The notes under the pieces were generated by a model, which made no database searches, was not told the origin of the DNA, and worked only from the letters and a program-made list of their open reading frames with translations. DNA of 64,000 nucleotides, taken from the NCBI GenBank assembly GCA_022225965.2, contig JAKJXP020000122.1, forward strand, positions 1-64,000, written 5' to 3'. The DNA is from Diatrype stigma. Lineage: Eukaryota; Ascomycota; Sordariomycetes; Xylariales; Diatrypaceae. The number at the start of each line of letters is the position of its first letter. The first letter of the stretch is position 1. Of this stretch, positions 11,449 to 22,247 are shown piece after piece. Made by a program: the position numbers and the translations under genes.

Positions 11449-12341
11449 AGACAAATTCGATGATGTTACGGTTGGTTCTGCCACCATGGAGGGATATCGT
11501 AAAGGGATGGGAAGGGGGACAATGTGCCAGGGGGCTTCTACGGCCATACAAGAAGACATTCTACTCCTGTAACTTCCATAGGTCAGATCATCATGATGAT
11601 CATCATATTCCTCCATGCCTCTACCTAGCAGCTGTTCTGCCACTCCGGGCACCAAAACACGTGACAATGGACTACAATGGTGATATGATGACATGCCCAA
11701 GGTAAGGGCCTTCTGCCATTGGCAGCCAATCCGACTTTCCCTTCTCTTCCTCCTTGCTTCAACTCGGTATTTTCTCCTTGTTTCAAAAGGTCGTAGTTGC
11801 ACTGCCGTTTGAACCTGTGCCATCTCAGATGGGATGTTTCCAGTGCTACTGCTGCACTTGGCTAAAGGGGGTGTGGTACAGGCGAAGTGCCTTTCATCCA
11901 GGGGGGATGTTATAAGTGAAGGGTCAAGAGGGCGGATAACGTGATGATTTGACATAGACTACGATTCCCTAAAATCACATGTTATGGCATTCAAAGGGAC
12001 GTCAAGTCAATAGAACGTCGAGTATAACCTATTTGCTACATTTACCAAAACAGGCCAGGCCTGAACCCCCAGTGGCAGCTCTACATCATGAATTGTCCTT
12101 GTGCCATTTACTCCTGGAGGCCGGCGTATCTTAGTCATGCATATGCAAATAAACCCACTAATCGAATATGCCACTTAGGCAGACTCTGAATACTCCACAC
12201 AATGGCTTCCAGTATGATTTGTGATTCAGCAAATGCCTTGGATGCAAAAGAAATCTACAGACAAGAAATCTACAGACAAGAAATCTACAGACCCAGAAGA
12301 AAAGCCAGACCCAAAAGAAAAAGAAAAGACAAAAAATAAAT
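11449..12341. other. no gene supported; 15-bp tandem repeat
   Basis: Open stretches exist on both strands (minus 11416-11955, plus 11460-11705), but neither shows recognisable domains or convincing codon use. At 12248-12292 a 15-bp unit, AAGAAATCTACAGAC, is repeated three times. Confidence 0.4.
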
Positions 12342-12503
12342 CGTCGTGAACAGGATTCGAACCTGCGAGACCGCTAAGGAGAAGATGTTAGAATGATGTT
12401 GCTTAGAAGAATATCTTCTTAAGAAGTGGTAGAACTCACAAGTCATAAGATAACTGAATAAAGGTATTCAAGTCTTACCCATTAACCACTCTGGCATCAC
12501 GAC
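12342..12503 (-). tRNA. tRNA-Ser(TGA) with an 80-nt intron
   Basis: The minus strand starts GTCGTGA and ends TCACGAC plus discriminator G, a perfect 7-bp acceptor stem. The D arm carries GAGTGGTTAA, the T arm is GCAGG-TTCGAAT-CCTGT, and the anticodon loop reads CTTGAA, giving anticodon TGA (Ser). An intron placed after position 37 (12466-12387) leaves a second half starting ATCTTC, which re-forms the AAGA/TCTT anticodon stem. It also leaves a 14-nt variable arm, as in class II serine tRNAs. The outermost anticodon-stem pair is a mismatch in this fold. The intron is long for a tRNA but its position is canonical. Confidence 0.8.
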
Positions 12504-13174
12504 CGAAATTGGTTATTGGTTACCGTTGATTACTCACAGCGCTTATTTCTACCTATGTGCGCGCCTGACCTGGGCAGATGGGTTTTCATAGGTTGTCCCG
12601 GCCCAAGGAAAGGCCGGGGAAATACCGACCTGGGAAACCAAGCGAACTCTAAGGTACTATCTGCTCTATCTGCTCTATCTTTATCTAGGTAGGTATACTA
12701 TGTACGATAGTACGTAGCACGTTACCTAAGTGGAGTTATCTGGAACAAATGACGACGTTTGCTTGCTACTGTAGGTTGCTAAGGTCTCATTGGTTCCGTT
12801 CCCACTTACTGCAAACCCCCACCTACGGACTCCTATTCGGCAGAGTGAATAGAGCTTCAGTCATAATCGCAGTATGTATTGAAAGCCTTCAACCAGCTCT
12901 CCACTAATGAGGTGAAGCACATACACATGTACGTGTGTAGGCACATAGTGGTTAATAGTCAAGTAGGTAATCGTACAATTTCTATTAATAAGAATCAAAC
13001 TGCCAACCAAATATACTTTGCCTGCCGACCAGCCCAGCCCTACCATGCAACGCCGTCCCATGCCATGTTACGCCGTAGCCATGATGAAGAGATTGGAAAA
13101 ACAGAATATGCAAAAATCAATAAACTCCAGCGCATGCTTTATGCCATGTCATGTCATGCCAAGCCCAGGCTACC
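12504..13174. other. intergenic, no gene seen
   Basis: Lies between the tRNA and the 3' end of the SprT gene. Holds CTATC/CCTACC microsatellite-like stretches near 12660-12700 and tRNA upstream sequence. No coding region. Confidence 0.45.
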
Positions 13175-14017
13175 CTACCCCGAAGACGAAGAAGAAGAGA
13201 TCACGACGACATCGTCATCATCGTCATCAGCCGTAGCGGAAACCCCAACATCGTCAGCAGTGGCAGTACCGGCATCCTCGATCTCCAGGGCCTTGATGCC
13301 CTCCGTGATGTCCTTACTGCTGCTGCTGCCATCCTTATCAGTCTTGGCGGCAGCGGCAGCCTTGCCATCCCGGACCGTCTTCCACTTCCCCGAGACGATC
13401 TCCATCTTCTTCTCGAAGCTGAGGCCCTTTCCGCCTCCTGCCTCCTTGCCACGCGCGGCGCTTCCACCGCCATTGCTGAGCTCCTTCATCTCCTTGGCCA
13501 GGAACTCCTGCCAGGCGCTCGGCTGTCTCTTCTTCCTCGACTTCTCATTACCACCACTCAGTTGGGCAGCGGCATCGCTCCCCTCGTCAAGCGTCAGGCC
13601 ACCGCCACCCCGCGGGACGGGCTTGATCTGCGCCAGCAGGCCGCGGCAGCGCCCGCAGCGGTGGCGGCGCGGGTCGACGCTGCGCGAGTGGCGGCGCACC
13701 TCGGTGGCGCAGTCGCCGCACCGCCACGCGAACTTGTAGTCGATGTCGTAGCTGTGCTTGGTCGTCACCTCGATGCCGCGGTGCGCGAACGCCGCGCTGA
13801 CCCGTCGGCCCCACGCCTTGAACTCCGAGCCGTGCGCCGCCGGCTTCTTGGCGTTCTTGTCGCTCGGGTTGTGGTGGAGCACTGTTTTTGGAGGCGAGGT
13901 TAGCATATGGCTTATAGCTTGTAGGTAGGTAGATTGGTGGGTAGTTGGGAGTTGGAAGGCGTGGGGGGGGGGGGGGGGGGGGGGGGTTAAAAAAAAAAAA
14001 AAAAAAANNNNNNNNNN

Positions 14018-14089
<72 letters not shown>

Positions 14090-15976
14090 ATACTCACTGA
14101 AGACAACCAGATGGCAGAACTCGTGGGCGACCGTGTTGAGTAGGTCGGCCTCGTTGGTGAGCACCTTGGACGCGAGCTCGATGTGGGCCTCGTGTTGGGC
14201 CTCCTTCTCCGTGCTGGCGATGGTGCCGTCCGGGAGCGTCGTGGTGCGCGCCACCGTGCGGCACTTCCAGTGCGCGCGCCCCGCCGTCGTCTGCAGGGCG
14301 TTGGACCACACGGTGCGCAGCCCGCCCGTCGCCTCCGTCAGCTGCGACAGCTTGCCCTCGGTCACGCGCTCGTCCAGCGCCGCCAGGAACGACCGCGCCA
14401 CGTCGTCCTTGGCCGCGTCGAACGCCTTCTTCGCCTCGCGCTGCTGCTTCTTCGTCGGGCTGATCACCGGCTGGATCGTGTCCGCCGCCGCCGCCGCTGC
14501 AGGAGTAGACGCAGAGGCAGACTTCTTCTTGGGGTTGCCGTTTTGCTTGCTGGAAGTGGTAAAGTCCAGCTTGGGGGCGGACTGCTTCGCCGGCGAGTGC
14601 TTGTCGATCCAGGCGAAGTTGACCTCCGGGTCCCAGAACTCCTTCTGCTCCGGCTTCCAGGGCGAGAGCGGGATCCGCGGCGTTTTGGGCGCGAGCGATG
14701 ACGCAGAGAGCGTCTTGTTGGTCTTCTTGCTTGGTGTGGACGGGTCCATTGCCGTTGCTGTTGACTTCTTGGGTTGTATATCGCTATCCGAGCCAGAGAA
14801 GTCGTTGAAGCTACTTGACGTGTTAGTGCTTGGTTTCATTGGCCGTATAATACGGAATATGGGGAGATGACGATGTGTAATGCGTAAGGGAAGGTAAAAA
14901 TAGGTTAACTTAGGCAAGACTTACATCTGGAGTTTCTGGAATGCGTCTTCCAGGCCAGCTCCCTTCGTCGCCAGCGGGCCCTTCGAGGAGGTGTTGCCGG
15001 GGACAACCTTGCTGTCCAGAGACGGCTGGTCTCCCAGGCGCTTCTTGGTCGGGTCGTCTTTCATCGCGACGCTGGTAGCCCTCGACGCCGTCCTCGGCGC
15101 TTTCTTCTCCACCGGGTTCACCGACGCCGCCGTCTTGGCGACATTCAACCGCCGTCTTCCCGGGGTCTTAGCCTGGGTCTTGGGCGGCGTCTTGAAGAGC
15201 TCCGAGTCGGACTGGAAGGCGTTGAACTCGGAGCCCCCCTCGGAGGTCTGGAAGCTGGAGCTCCCGGCCGTGGTGTCGTACTTGTCCATGCGGCGACGCG
15301 CGGCTTCGCGCTGCAGCTGGCTGTTCGGGTTTGGTGACTCTTCGTCGTCGTCCTCGTCATCATCATGTGGAGTTGCCGACCGGGCAGCAAGCAGCTCGCG
15401 GAACCGCAACGGGCGCACGGACTTGGCCCTCCGCCTCGCGAAGGGGTCCTCCTCGTCCTCGTCGCTGTCGATCTCGAGCCTCGGCCGACTCCTCATCCGG
15501 CGAAGGTCTTTCGAGGTGGTGGTGTTGGCGGTGGTGTCCATGGACGATGAGTTGAACGATTCTATGCTGCCCTGTCTCAACAGGGCACGGGAAGTCTTCG
15601 GATGCAGTCGCGACGTCTCCCGTTGCCTGGTGGCAGTTCTGCTGCCATCCTCTGCTGCGTCGCCGCCCTTCTTGCCGGTCCACGGCTGGAAGAGCGACCC
15701 ATCGACGGCTTGGGTCTGGGCCATACCCAGCTTCCGTCTTCGCATGGGCGTTGCTTGCACTTTCTGTGGTGACATGCTCGACAGCTTGAGCTGTGGCTTC
15801 GAGGATGGGGATGGGATGTTTTCCTTGTCATCCTGGCCTAACAAGGTCGGAACCTTCGTCGTTGTCGTTGTTGTTGTCGACGTTGCTGTTGGTTTACTTC
15901 TGTGACGACGGATGATGGAGGCGACGGCGGGGAACTCGTCCTCGCTTCCTGAACTGTCTAGGATTGAAGTTGCCAT
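13175..15976 (-). CDS. SprT-like metalloprotease with zinc ribbon and HMG-like region (GCNA type)
   Basis: Three exons: 15976-14925, about 14813-14098 and 13881-13175, about 824 residues (an alternative acceptor at 14829 adds five). The first 400 or so residues are acidic, Ser/Thr/Pro-rich and probably disordered. A SprT domain follows with the zinc protease motif HEFCH (about 581-585) and a downstream HGSEFKAWG box supplying the third ligand. Then comes a four-Cys zinc ribbon (WRCGDC...HRCGRC) and a region with SAWQEFLAKEMKEL and KKMEIVSGKWK resembling an HMG box. This is the layout of GCNA/ACRC-type proteins, nuclear proteases linked to DNA-protein crosslink repair. The second intron (14097-13882) contains homopolymers and an assembly gap, so its length is unreliable. 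The tail has Asp and Ser runs. Confidence 0.82.
13963..14089. other. assembly gap flanked by homopolymers, inside an intron
   Basis: On the plus strand: 24 G, TT, 19 A, 10 N (14008-14017), then 72 C (14018-14089). This is a scaffolding gap in low-complexity DNA. It falls within the second intron of the SprT gene, between donor 14097 and acceptor 13882, so the coding sequence should not be affected. Confidence 0.95.
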
Positions 15977-17285
15977 GGTGGGCGAGCGGGCGTAATGTGA
16001 TGCTTGCTATGTGATGATGATTTTGGAAAAGAGGAATGTTTTCTAGAAGTTTGCGGTTTACTCGTATGTAGGTATGTGTTATGTGCATTTAAGCGGTCAA
16101 GTGTTGGTGGTGTGTTGTCCGACCGGATGGGAACCGGCCCGCCGTTGCCAGGGACAACAGCAGGAACAAACAGCAGCCCCACATTTTGCATAACCGCTCA
16201 TACTTACATAATAGGTGCCTAGGCTAGGTAAGTATGTATCCGGTTAGTCTGTCCTGTTCGCCCTACAAATGTGGGAAACCGTGCGAGCCCCAAATTTGTT
16301 AGTTAATTCTTCGTACAATCATACAATAATAATACCCCTGGCTGCACTAATCACGCTGTCAATTCACAATGTGGCCATCGTCGATTGGCTTCAACCCAGG
16401 ACAGGAAATCCAGTTGGGCTAGTTACATAGTTAGGCCCGCATACATACATGCGGATGGCAGCTGTAACCACTTCGTAATGGGCCCCTTTTCTCTTCTCCT
16501 CAATCTTAGGGTTCTATTGCAGCTAGCTTACATAGAGTCTTGCGTCTCCGTATCGAGAAAGTCCAATAACGATCGTGTGGGAAGGTCATTGCAAATTGCT
16601 AAGTCCCTAAGATGCTATCAAGAGGTTATCTGCCCGATGCTATAAACAGCGATAAATCACACGCTGAAGTAGTCATGAAATAAATAGATCTAGGCCCATT
16701 ATTGTATCATTCATTAGGTTGTTTTCATTACTTAATCTATAGCCCAGGTCGGTAGATGAACGAAAGAAAGGGGAGTCCCCTTTCTCGGGCAGATCGTCCA
16801 GTCCCATCTCATCCTCTAATATGCCGTAATGTCGCATCTCTCTCCTGGCCGCCAATAAGCCAGACCGTAAGCCACGGGGTATATCCCTCTTCTCTGCACA
16901 CAAATGTTCTAACCACATCGTGATCATCCACATCCATCCATCCATCCATATTCATGCTTACCGCCGCTGCCGCGGGTATCCCTATGGGGTATCATTTGAT
17001 AACTAACGAAAGTCCAGAATGCAAGAGGGGGATCACACCACCCCCCTCGATGAAAAAAGCCCAGATAATAAAGCTATGAGGTAAAACCGAGGATAGGGGG
17101 TATATCGCAACCGCCCGGAAAACGCCGGTGTATAATGCTAGCCAGATGACGATGATACTGGCCGCCCAAACCCACCAGTAGCCTGGCCATGAACCCAACG
17201 CAGTCGCATACAGGGAAGCCATGCCTTTGGGAGATATATAGGTCTTTGTGTCTTCGTTCCGACGGGGTGACCACTTGGTGATTAA
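15977..17285. other. intergenic between divergent-side SprT promoter and YTP1-like 3' end
   Basis: Holds the upstream region of the SprT gene (from 15977) and the downstream region of the YTP1-like gene. CATCCATCCATCC occurs near 16930-16947. No open frame has gene-like features. Confidence 0.45.
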
Positions 17286-19618
17286 TTATACCCTCGAGGA
17301 CAGGTTCCACGCCTGAGGCGACCGGGCAGATTCCTTGCGGACAGCCCAGCCCTTCAGAGCGAGCACGAGCACGACCCATGCCATGAGTAGGCCGACGAAG
17401 CCCATCGTCACCGTGTACATGAACATCTCGTCAAGCTCGTACTTGATCATACCGCCCACGGTGTCTTCGGCCTGTATGTCAAGAAAGCAAGATGTTAGCA
17501 GGAAGGTTCGCCTGGCCCTGGCCGATTGAGTTAAGGGTTTTCAGTTTCACTTACGCTAGCCATGAAAATGGTACCGCCAGCGATGAGACCGAAGGCGGTG
17601 AGCAGCTCGGTCGGCGGCCGGGATGGGAAGACCGACTTTGGCGGCTTCAGGTACATGATTACGTAGGTGAGACCGCGCGCGAACGATGCGCCCGACAGAA
17701 GGTTGCCCCATTGCTTGTGTACCATAGCCGAAATCATCTCCGCTTGCGTGTGGGAGCTCATCATAATGCCGAGCAGCAGGATCACGAGCGCCGGGATGGG
17801 GTTGATGGAGAACTCGTACTCCTTCGGCGCCCGCAAGGTCTCCCGCTCCTCGTCGCTGTACGAGCGATCGGGGTGCGAAAGTGCGGCCTCGGTAACAGTG
17901 GCGTTGAGGAGCTCACGGATGCGCGTTGACTCGATCAACATCGCCAGCTGTGAATCTCCGTCAGTAGGTTTCTCAATGATAATTCGAGGGTAAATAGCAC
18001 ACGTACTGCACCACCTCCAATGAAGAGCACCGTGATGGAGACGTGCTCAAGATCCTGGGAACTAAAGGCTTTGCCCGCATTTCCCAAGTGCTCGAGAAAG
18101 ATGTTGGTCGACCCGTATAGGAAAATGAGGAACCCCTCGACGAACTCGGCCGTAGGTCTCCATTTCTGCGAGCTCTGCTTCGGCCGAACATTCCATGCCT
18201 ATAATGAATCGTTAGCAAACAATTCTGAGTAGAGCGTAACTGTTTATTCACATGGAACAAAAATGAACCAGGAAAAGAACTTACCCAGCCAAGCTCGCCG
18301 AAACTTCCTGACCATCTCCCGAGCGTCAACAAACCGTACCAGAAAAAGATACCCCCTTTAATCCAGTGCGCCAGGCCGCTGAAAATGCCATGCCCCTCCT
18401 TTTAATTGGTTCAAACAGTCAGTCAGCTTTGCCATCTCACAGCATTGCGCTAGACGGGGTCTCGGATCGGAGCAACTTACGAAGAAACGCGCGAACGCCA
18501 CAATGCCAAGACAGAGCGTGATGTACCCGAGGATCAGGATCGTCCTGTCTACAAAGTTGTAGCCAAAGAGCAGGACAGTCCACGCTCTGGACGAAATCTT
18601 CCCGGCAGCCTTGGCAAGCACCGAACTCGAGAGCAGCTTCGAGGTCGTCTTCTCATCATCGTAGCTAAAGTCATTGTCGTCATCGTCATCGTCATCATCA
18701 AGGCCCGCGAAGTGCACCCTGTGCTCCGTCTGCTCAATTGGCGATTCCTGGCCGACCATCGTCGAGAGGGAATCGCTCCTCCGAGATTCATCGAGGCCCT
18801 CCTGCTCCGTGTCGTCGTGCGAGTGGCGGTACGGCGATTGCTGCTGCGCCGCCGCTTCGTTCATGCGGCTGTGGTGCTCAGCCATGGCTTCGGTCGAGAC
18901 TGGTATGAAGCCCTGCCGCTCCTCTTTACTGAGTCCCCTTGTTCCTTTCCCTCCTCTTCCGGTATTCCTGGCCCCCATGACGCCCGCGACGCGGCCCACG
19001 AGACCGACCAGAACCTGCGCGCACACGACCCAGGTCACCAGCCACCCGAGCTTGTGGTGGGCGTTGTTGGGGTACAGGTCGGGCGTTTTCGCGTTGTAGA
19101 CGACGCCCACGACGACACCGATAGCATTCGTCGCGAGAAATACGAACTGAGTTGGGAGGGTGTACCGTGATCGCGCGATCGAGAACATAACGGCTGGATA
19201 AGGGGGACGCGACTGTTAGTTTTCCGTGCTAGGTAGCTAGTGGCAGTCTTTGAAGAAACAGGAACAAGGGCACTTTCTCGCCGTGGGAGATGAGGGAGAG
19301 GAAGCTTTGTTTCTTACCTATCGGCAACAGAACGACCCAGCTCACCACCATCAGCGCGATGTGCGCGTAGATGGCGGTGGTGTGCTCCGTATAGGCGAAA
19401 TATGACATCTGAGACGGATCCGACTCGGGCTGGAGGGCCTCCGCGGCAGCAGCGGCGCCTCCCATATCCATATTCATATCCGCGTCGCCGCCCATGTCCA
19501 TATCCATACCCGCACCCCCGTCATCGTGGCCTCCACCGTGTGCGAGAACTGCAGGCAGAGCTGCGACGATAGCTGCAAGCGCCAGGAGCTTGAGGGCAGA
19601 CCCTGCCGTCGACTTCAT
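17286..19618 (-). CDS. YTP1/DUF2427 multi-pass membrane protein
   Basis: Six exons join in frame to 632 residues: 19618-19318, 19193-18481, 18398-18285, 18198-18007, 17947-17555, 17471-17286. All introns are GT...AG and 59-124 bases. A signal peptide (about 1-26, ending VLAHGG) precedes a short luminal stretch rich in Met, Asp, Gly and His. The DUF2427 part follows with YAHIALMVVSWVVLLPI and further membrane spans. A long acidic cytoplasmic loop holds eight Asp in a row. The Ytp1 domain contains GLAHWIKGGIFFWYGLLTLGRW and several more spans. The family is conserved in ascomycetes; its function is not established. Histidines in predicted spans recall cytochrome b561-type proteins, which is only a suggestion. 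The exon joins reproduce family-conserved blocks, so the structure is secure. Confidence 0.88.
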
Positions 19619-20522
19619 GGCGCCGCAGCCTTTGTGTTGTGGTAGGTATGGAAACTTCTGAGCTGGGTTTCACTTCGTAGACCGGACTCGCAGGGACAGT
19701 TCGTAGGAAGAGATCGCTACCGTGAAGCAGACACCGTCAAGTAGCTTCGGGGTGTTACTAGGAATGCGCCAACAACGAAGACTGGGTGGCTATGAGGTTT
19801 ATTCCTTCTTCTTTCTTCCTCAGTTTTTCCTTGCTAGAGCTTGGTTTGATAGGTGAGAGTCGGGACTAAGACAATGTCACCGAGGAACGTCGAGGTTCTA
19901 ACGGGGGTGGACCGCTTTAAAGCTCCGCTCGCAGTGAGGCCGAAAGGGGAAAGATTAGCAAGACAAGAAAAAGGTGGAGGGAAGCTATCACCAAACAACC
20001 ACAGTGGCTGCATGCAGATCTATGGGTATATGTAAACGCTCTACTGCTGTCGGTATGGGGTAAGGTGTCATTGATCTACGACATAGGAGGGGAAGGGGAA
20101 GGAAGCCTTGAAAGGCACGGGTTGTCTCAAGATGTTATACATCATGCCATGTATAAAACAAAATGTGGTATTTTACATTTTTTACGGAAGGCTCGGCGAC
20201 GTCGGCATGGGGACGTACAGACGCTTGCGAGGGCTCACGGGGCTGCGAGGGCTGCGAGGGCTGCGAGGGCTGCGAGGCGTGGCGACTAGTACCATACCTA
20301 GCTACCTGGTAGTTGATAATCAATGTACTACACACATACAATAGTTCTTGTACGTATACCCGTTAAAGGGGAGATGAATACCAGGCCAGGTAAGGCATGA
20401 AGTGTCATCCGTCGTTCACTGATCCACTTGGTTAGAATCCGAACGGCGGGCTCGTTTCGAAGACCTCCGGTGCTGCTATAAGCTGTGGGTGTTTTGTTTT
20501 GTTATCGTTCGATTATACTATG
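19619..20522. other. upstream region of the YTP1-like gene and a 9-bp tandem repeat
   Basis: Promoter-side DNA of the minus-strand gene. At about 20240-20277 the 9-mer GGCTGCGAG is repeated four times. No gene is supported; open frames over the repeat are low-complexity Arg/Gly/Leu. Confidence 0.45.
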
Positions 20523-20524
20523 TA

Positions 20525-21078
20525 CCCACCTGGTCTAATATCGACGATTCGGTTCACTGTAGTGAACCTGGGTCTTAAACTAGCAATTCGGCTAGCAACC
20601 GGCAATTGCTGCTACTTCCGAATACACCAAATTTGTATGGGAGCGCAAGTAGCACTCTTGGCACCTACTATCCGCTTAAGGCGAATTGCGACACGGTTAC
20701 AGCAATTGCAACAGAAAATCAACAAGGGGCTAATTGCAAAGGCTTCAATAACCTGAAGCCATTAATAATTATTGCAGCGTTTGAATTGCAATCCGGAAGC
20801 TTCAAAAGCTTTAAATTAATGCGTTGGAATTCCAAATCAAAGATCTTGTTTGACTGCCTTCGTGTTCGACGCTTAAACGTTGATATCATTAATTCTCTAT
20901 CCGAATAATCGTTATTCCTATAGTGGGATTTGCCAATATCCGGCGCTACATCATTTCCCATACAAATTAGGTGGTAAATTATGTAGGGGTGGGGCAGTTG
21001 CCATTTGCTGTCCGAATTGCTAGTTTAAGACCTAGGTTCACTAATGTGAACCGAGTCGCCGATATTAGGCTAGGTGGG
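20525..21078. mobile_element. MITE-like element with about 90-120 bp inverted repeats
   Basis: The left arm (CCCACCTGGTCTAATATCG...) and the reverse complement of the right arm (CCCACCTAGCCTAATATCG...) match for about 88 bases with few differences (20525-20612 against 20991-21078). Similarity continues to an inner block, AATTTGTATGGG, at about 20632-20643 on the left and inverted near 20960 on the right. TA lies directly outside both ends (20523-20524 and 21079-21080), fitting a Tc1/mariner-type TA target duplication. The 554-bp element has no coding capacity, so it would need a transposase from elsewhere. Most arm differences are transitions. Short reading frames in the arms are translations of the repeat, not genes. 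Confidence 0.78.
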
Positions 21079-21080
21079 TA

Positions 21081-21700
21081 GATAAGGTAGCCTACCAGGC
21101 CTACCGAGGTGTGTATCTGTAAGAGAGAGACTGGGTGGCGGCCTGGGCAGACGCGTGAGAGAGAGGTATAGTCTATAGATTCCGGGTGTTCCGGATCATG
21201 ACTATTGTAGGGGTTGTTTGACTCAGACTCATCAGAATAGATTATTAATACCAACAAGAGAGCGCCCGACAAGCAGACAAACCGCAGACAAGCTGCAGAC
21301 AATTTGGTTCGGTGGTTTTCTGAAGGAGTCCAAAGCAGTCCAAAGCCGCTGAGGATGGCAGACTTGTGCGGCTTGGCGCAGTAGCAGAGCTGTAGAACAG
21401 TAACCCTGTAGAACCACCAGAGCTTTGCAGAGTCAAGTATAGCGCGGATAAGCTACCCCTGTCCTAGGTGCCACTGCATTGCCTAAAATTCCATGCAGCC
21501 CCGTTCATCAGTCGCATTCGTTTTCCCAGGCGCTGAAGCGTCACGTTCCCCTATGACTGCATCTAACCAGTGTACTTACATGTATGTATATACATATACA
21601 TATATGAATCCCCTAGCCGAGGAACCCCCCCTATAGGAAACTCTGTCTGCTATTATGTTAGGATATGAACCTAGTATTGGCCCCAAGTACTTAGTGCTGT
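21081..21700. other. intergenic, no gene seen
   Basis: GC-balanced DNA right of the MITE-like element. Short purine-rich repeats (AGAGAGAG near 21121-21165; GCAGACAA copies near 21270-21300) and an ACATATAC microsatellite near 21580-21605. Confidence 0.4.
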
Positions 21701-22140
21701 ACTGTTTTGTAAAAAAGTACATTACCTTTACCAGGGTTTTCATACTTTAACATAATTTCCGACATATCAGCCTTATTAGCTAAAACATTCTAATATATTT
21801 AACATGGACATAATTTTATAACATTCCAGCCGATATATTAAATTTACTTATTAGGTTATTTTAATTAATTAAAAATATTAATACGGTTAAGGATTTATAA
21901 AAAATATAAAAAAATAAAAAAAAATCTTATATATATTTATATAAAATTATTTATATATATTATTATATATTATAATATTACGATTAAGATATAAATTAAA
22001 TTTAAGGTTTACGGTTATATTATAATTTACGATTTACAGCTTTAGCTATTACATTACGCTATTACATGTACATTATATAAGGCGGTTTTTATTTACGTAT
22101 ATATAGCCATTTATACAGCCCGAAGTCCGCCCGAGCCCGA
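21701..22140. other. short AT-rich, RIP-like relic
   Basis: Composition switches to AT-rich with CpA depletion between about 21720 and 22110, then back. No termini or coding remnants could be read; it is probably a fragment of a mutated repeat. Confidence 0.45.
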
Positions 22141-22171
22141 CCTACATATAATGGTACGTACTTAATTTCTA

Positions 22172-22247
22172 TAGCTGCAACAGAATTGCCCAGCTGTAAT
22201 AGAATTGTCCAGCTGTAACAGAATTGCCTAGCTGCAACAGAATTATT
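22172..22247 (+). repeat. 19-bp tandem repeat, four copies
   Basis: Unit (C/T)AGCTG(C/T)AA(C/T)AGAATTG(C/T)C in exact 19-base steps at 22172, 22191, 22210 and 22229. Copies differ almost only by C/T changes. The last copy decays at its 3' end. Confidence 0.8.

Noticed and set aside
11416..11955. A 179-codon minus-strand ORF
   Set aside because: No domain, no clear start context and no codon bias; it also overlaps the weak plus-strand model.
12879..13903. Plus-strand ORFs of 250-286 codons
   Set aside because: They overlap the 3' end of the SprT gene in antisense; Ser/Ala/Leu runs reflect its Asp/Ser/Gly codons.
13882..14097. A continuous frame through poly-Gly, unknown bases and poly-Phe/Pro in the SprT protein
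   Set aside because: It crosses the assembly gap. A GTGAGT donor (14097) and an ACAG acceptor (13882) remove the whole tract and restore the conserved SprT sequence.
14133..15905. Long plus-strand ORFs (14133-14870, 14183-14701, 14991-15905)
   Set aside because: They are antisense to the SprT gene exons and mirror its biased codons; no domain is recognisable.
20499..21302. ORFs with similar peptides on opposite strands (the LGLKLAIR type)
   Set aside because: They are translations of the two arms of the inverted-repeat element and not related genes.
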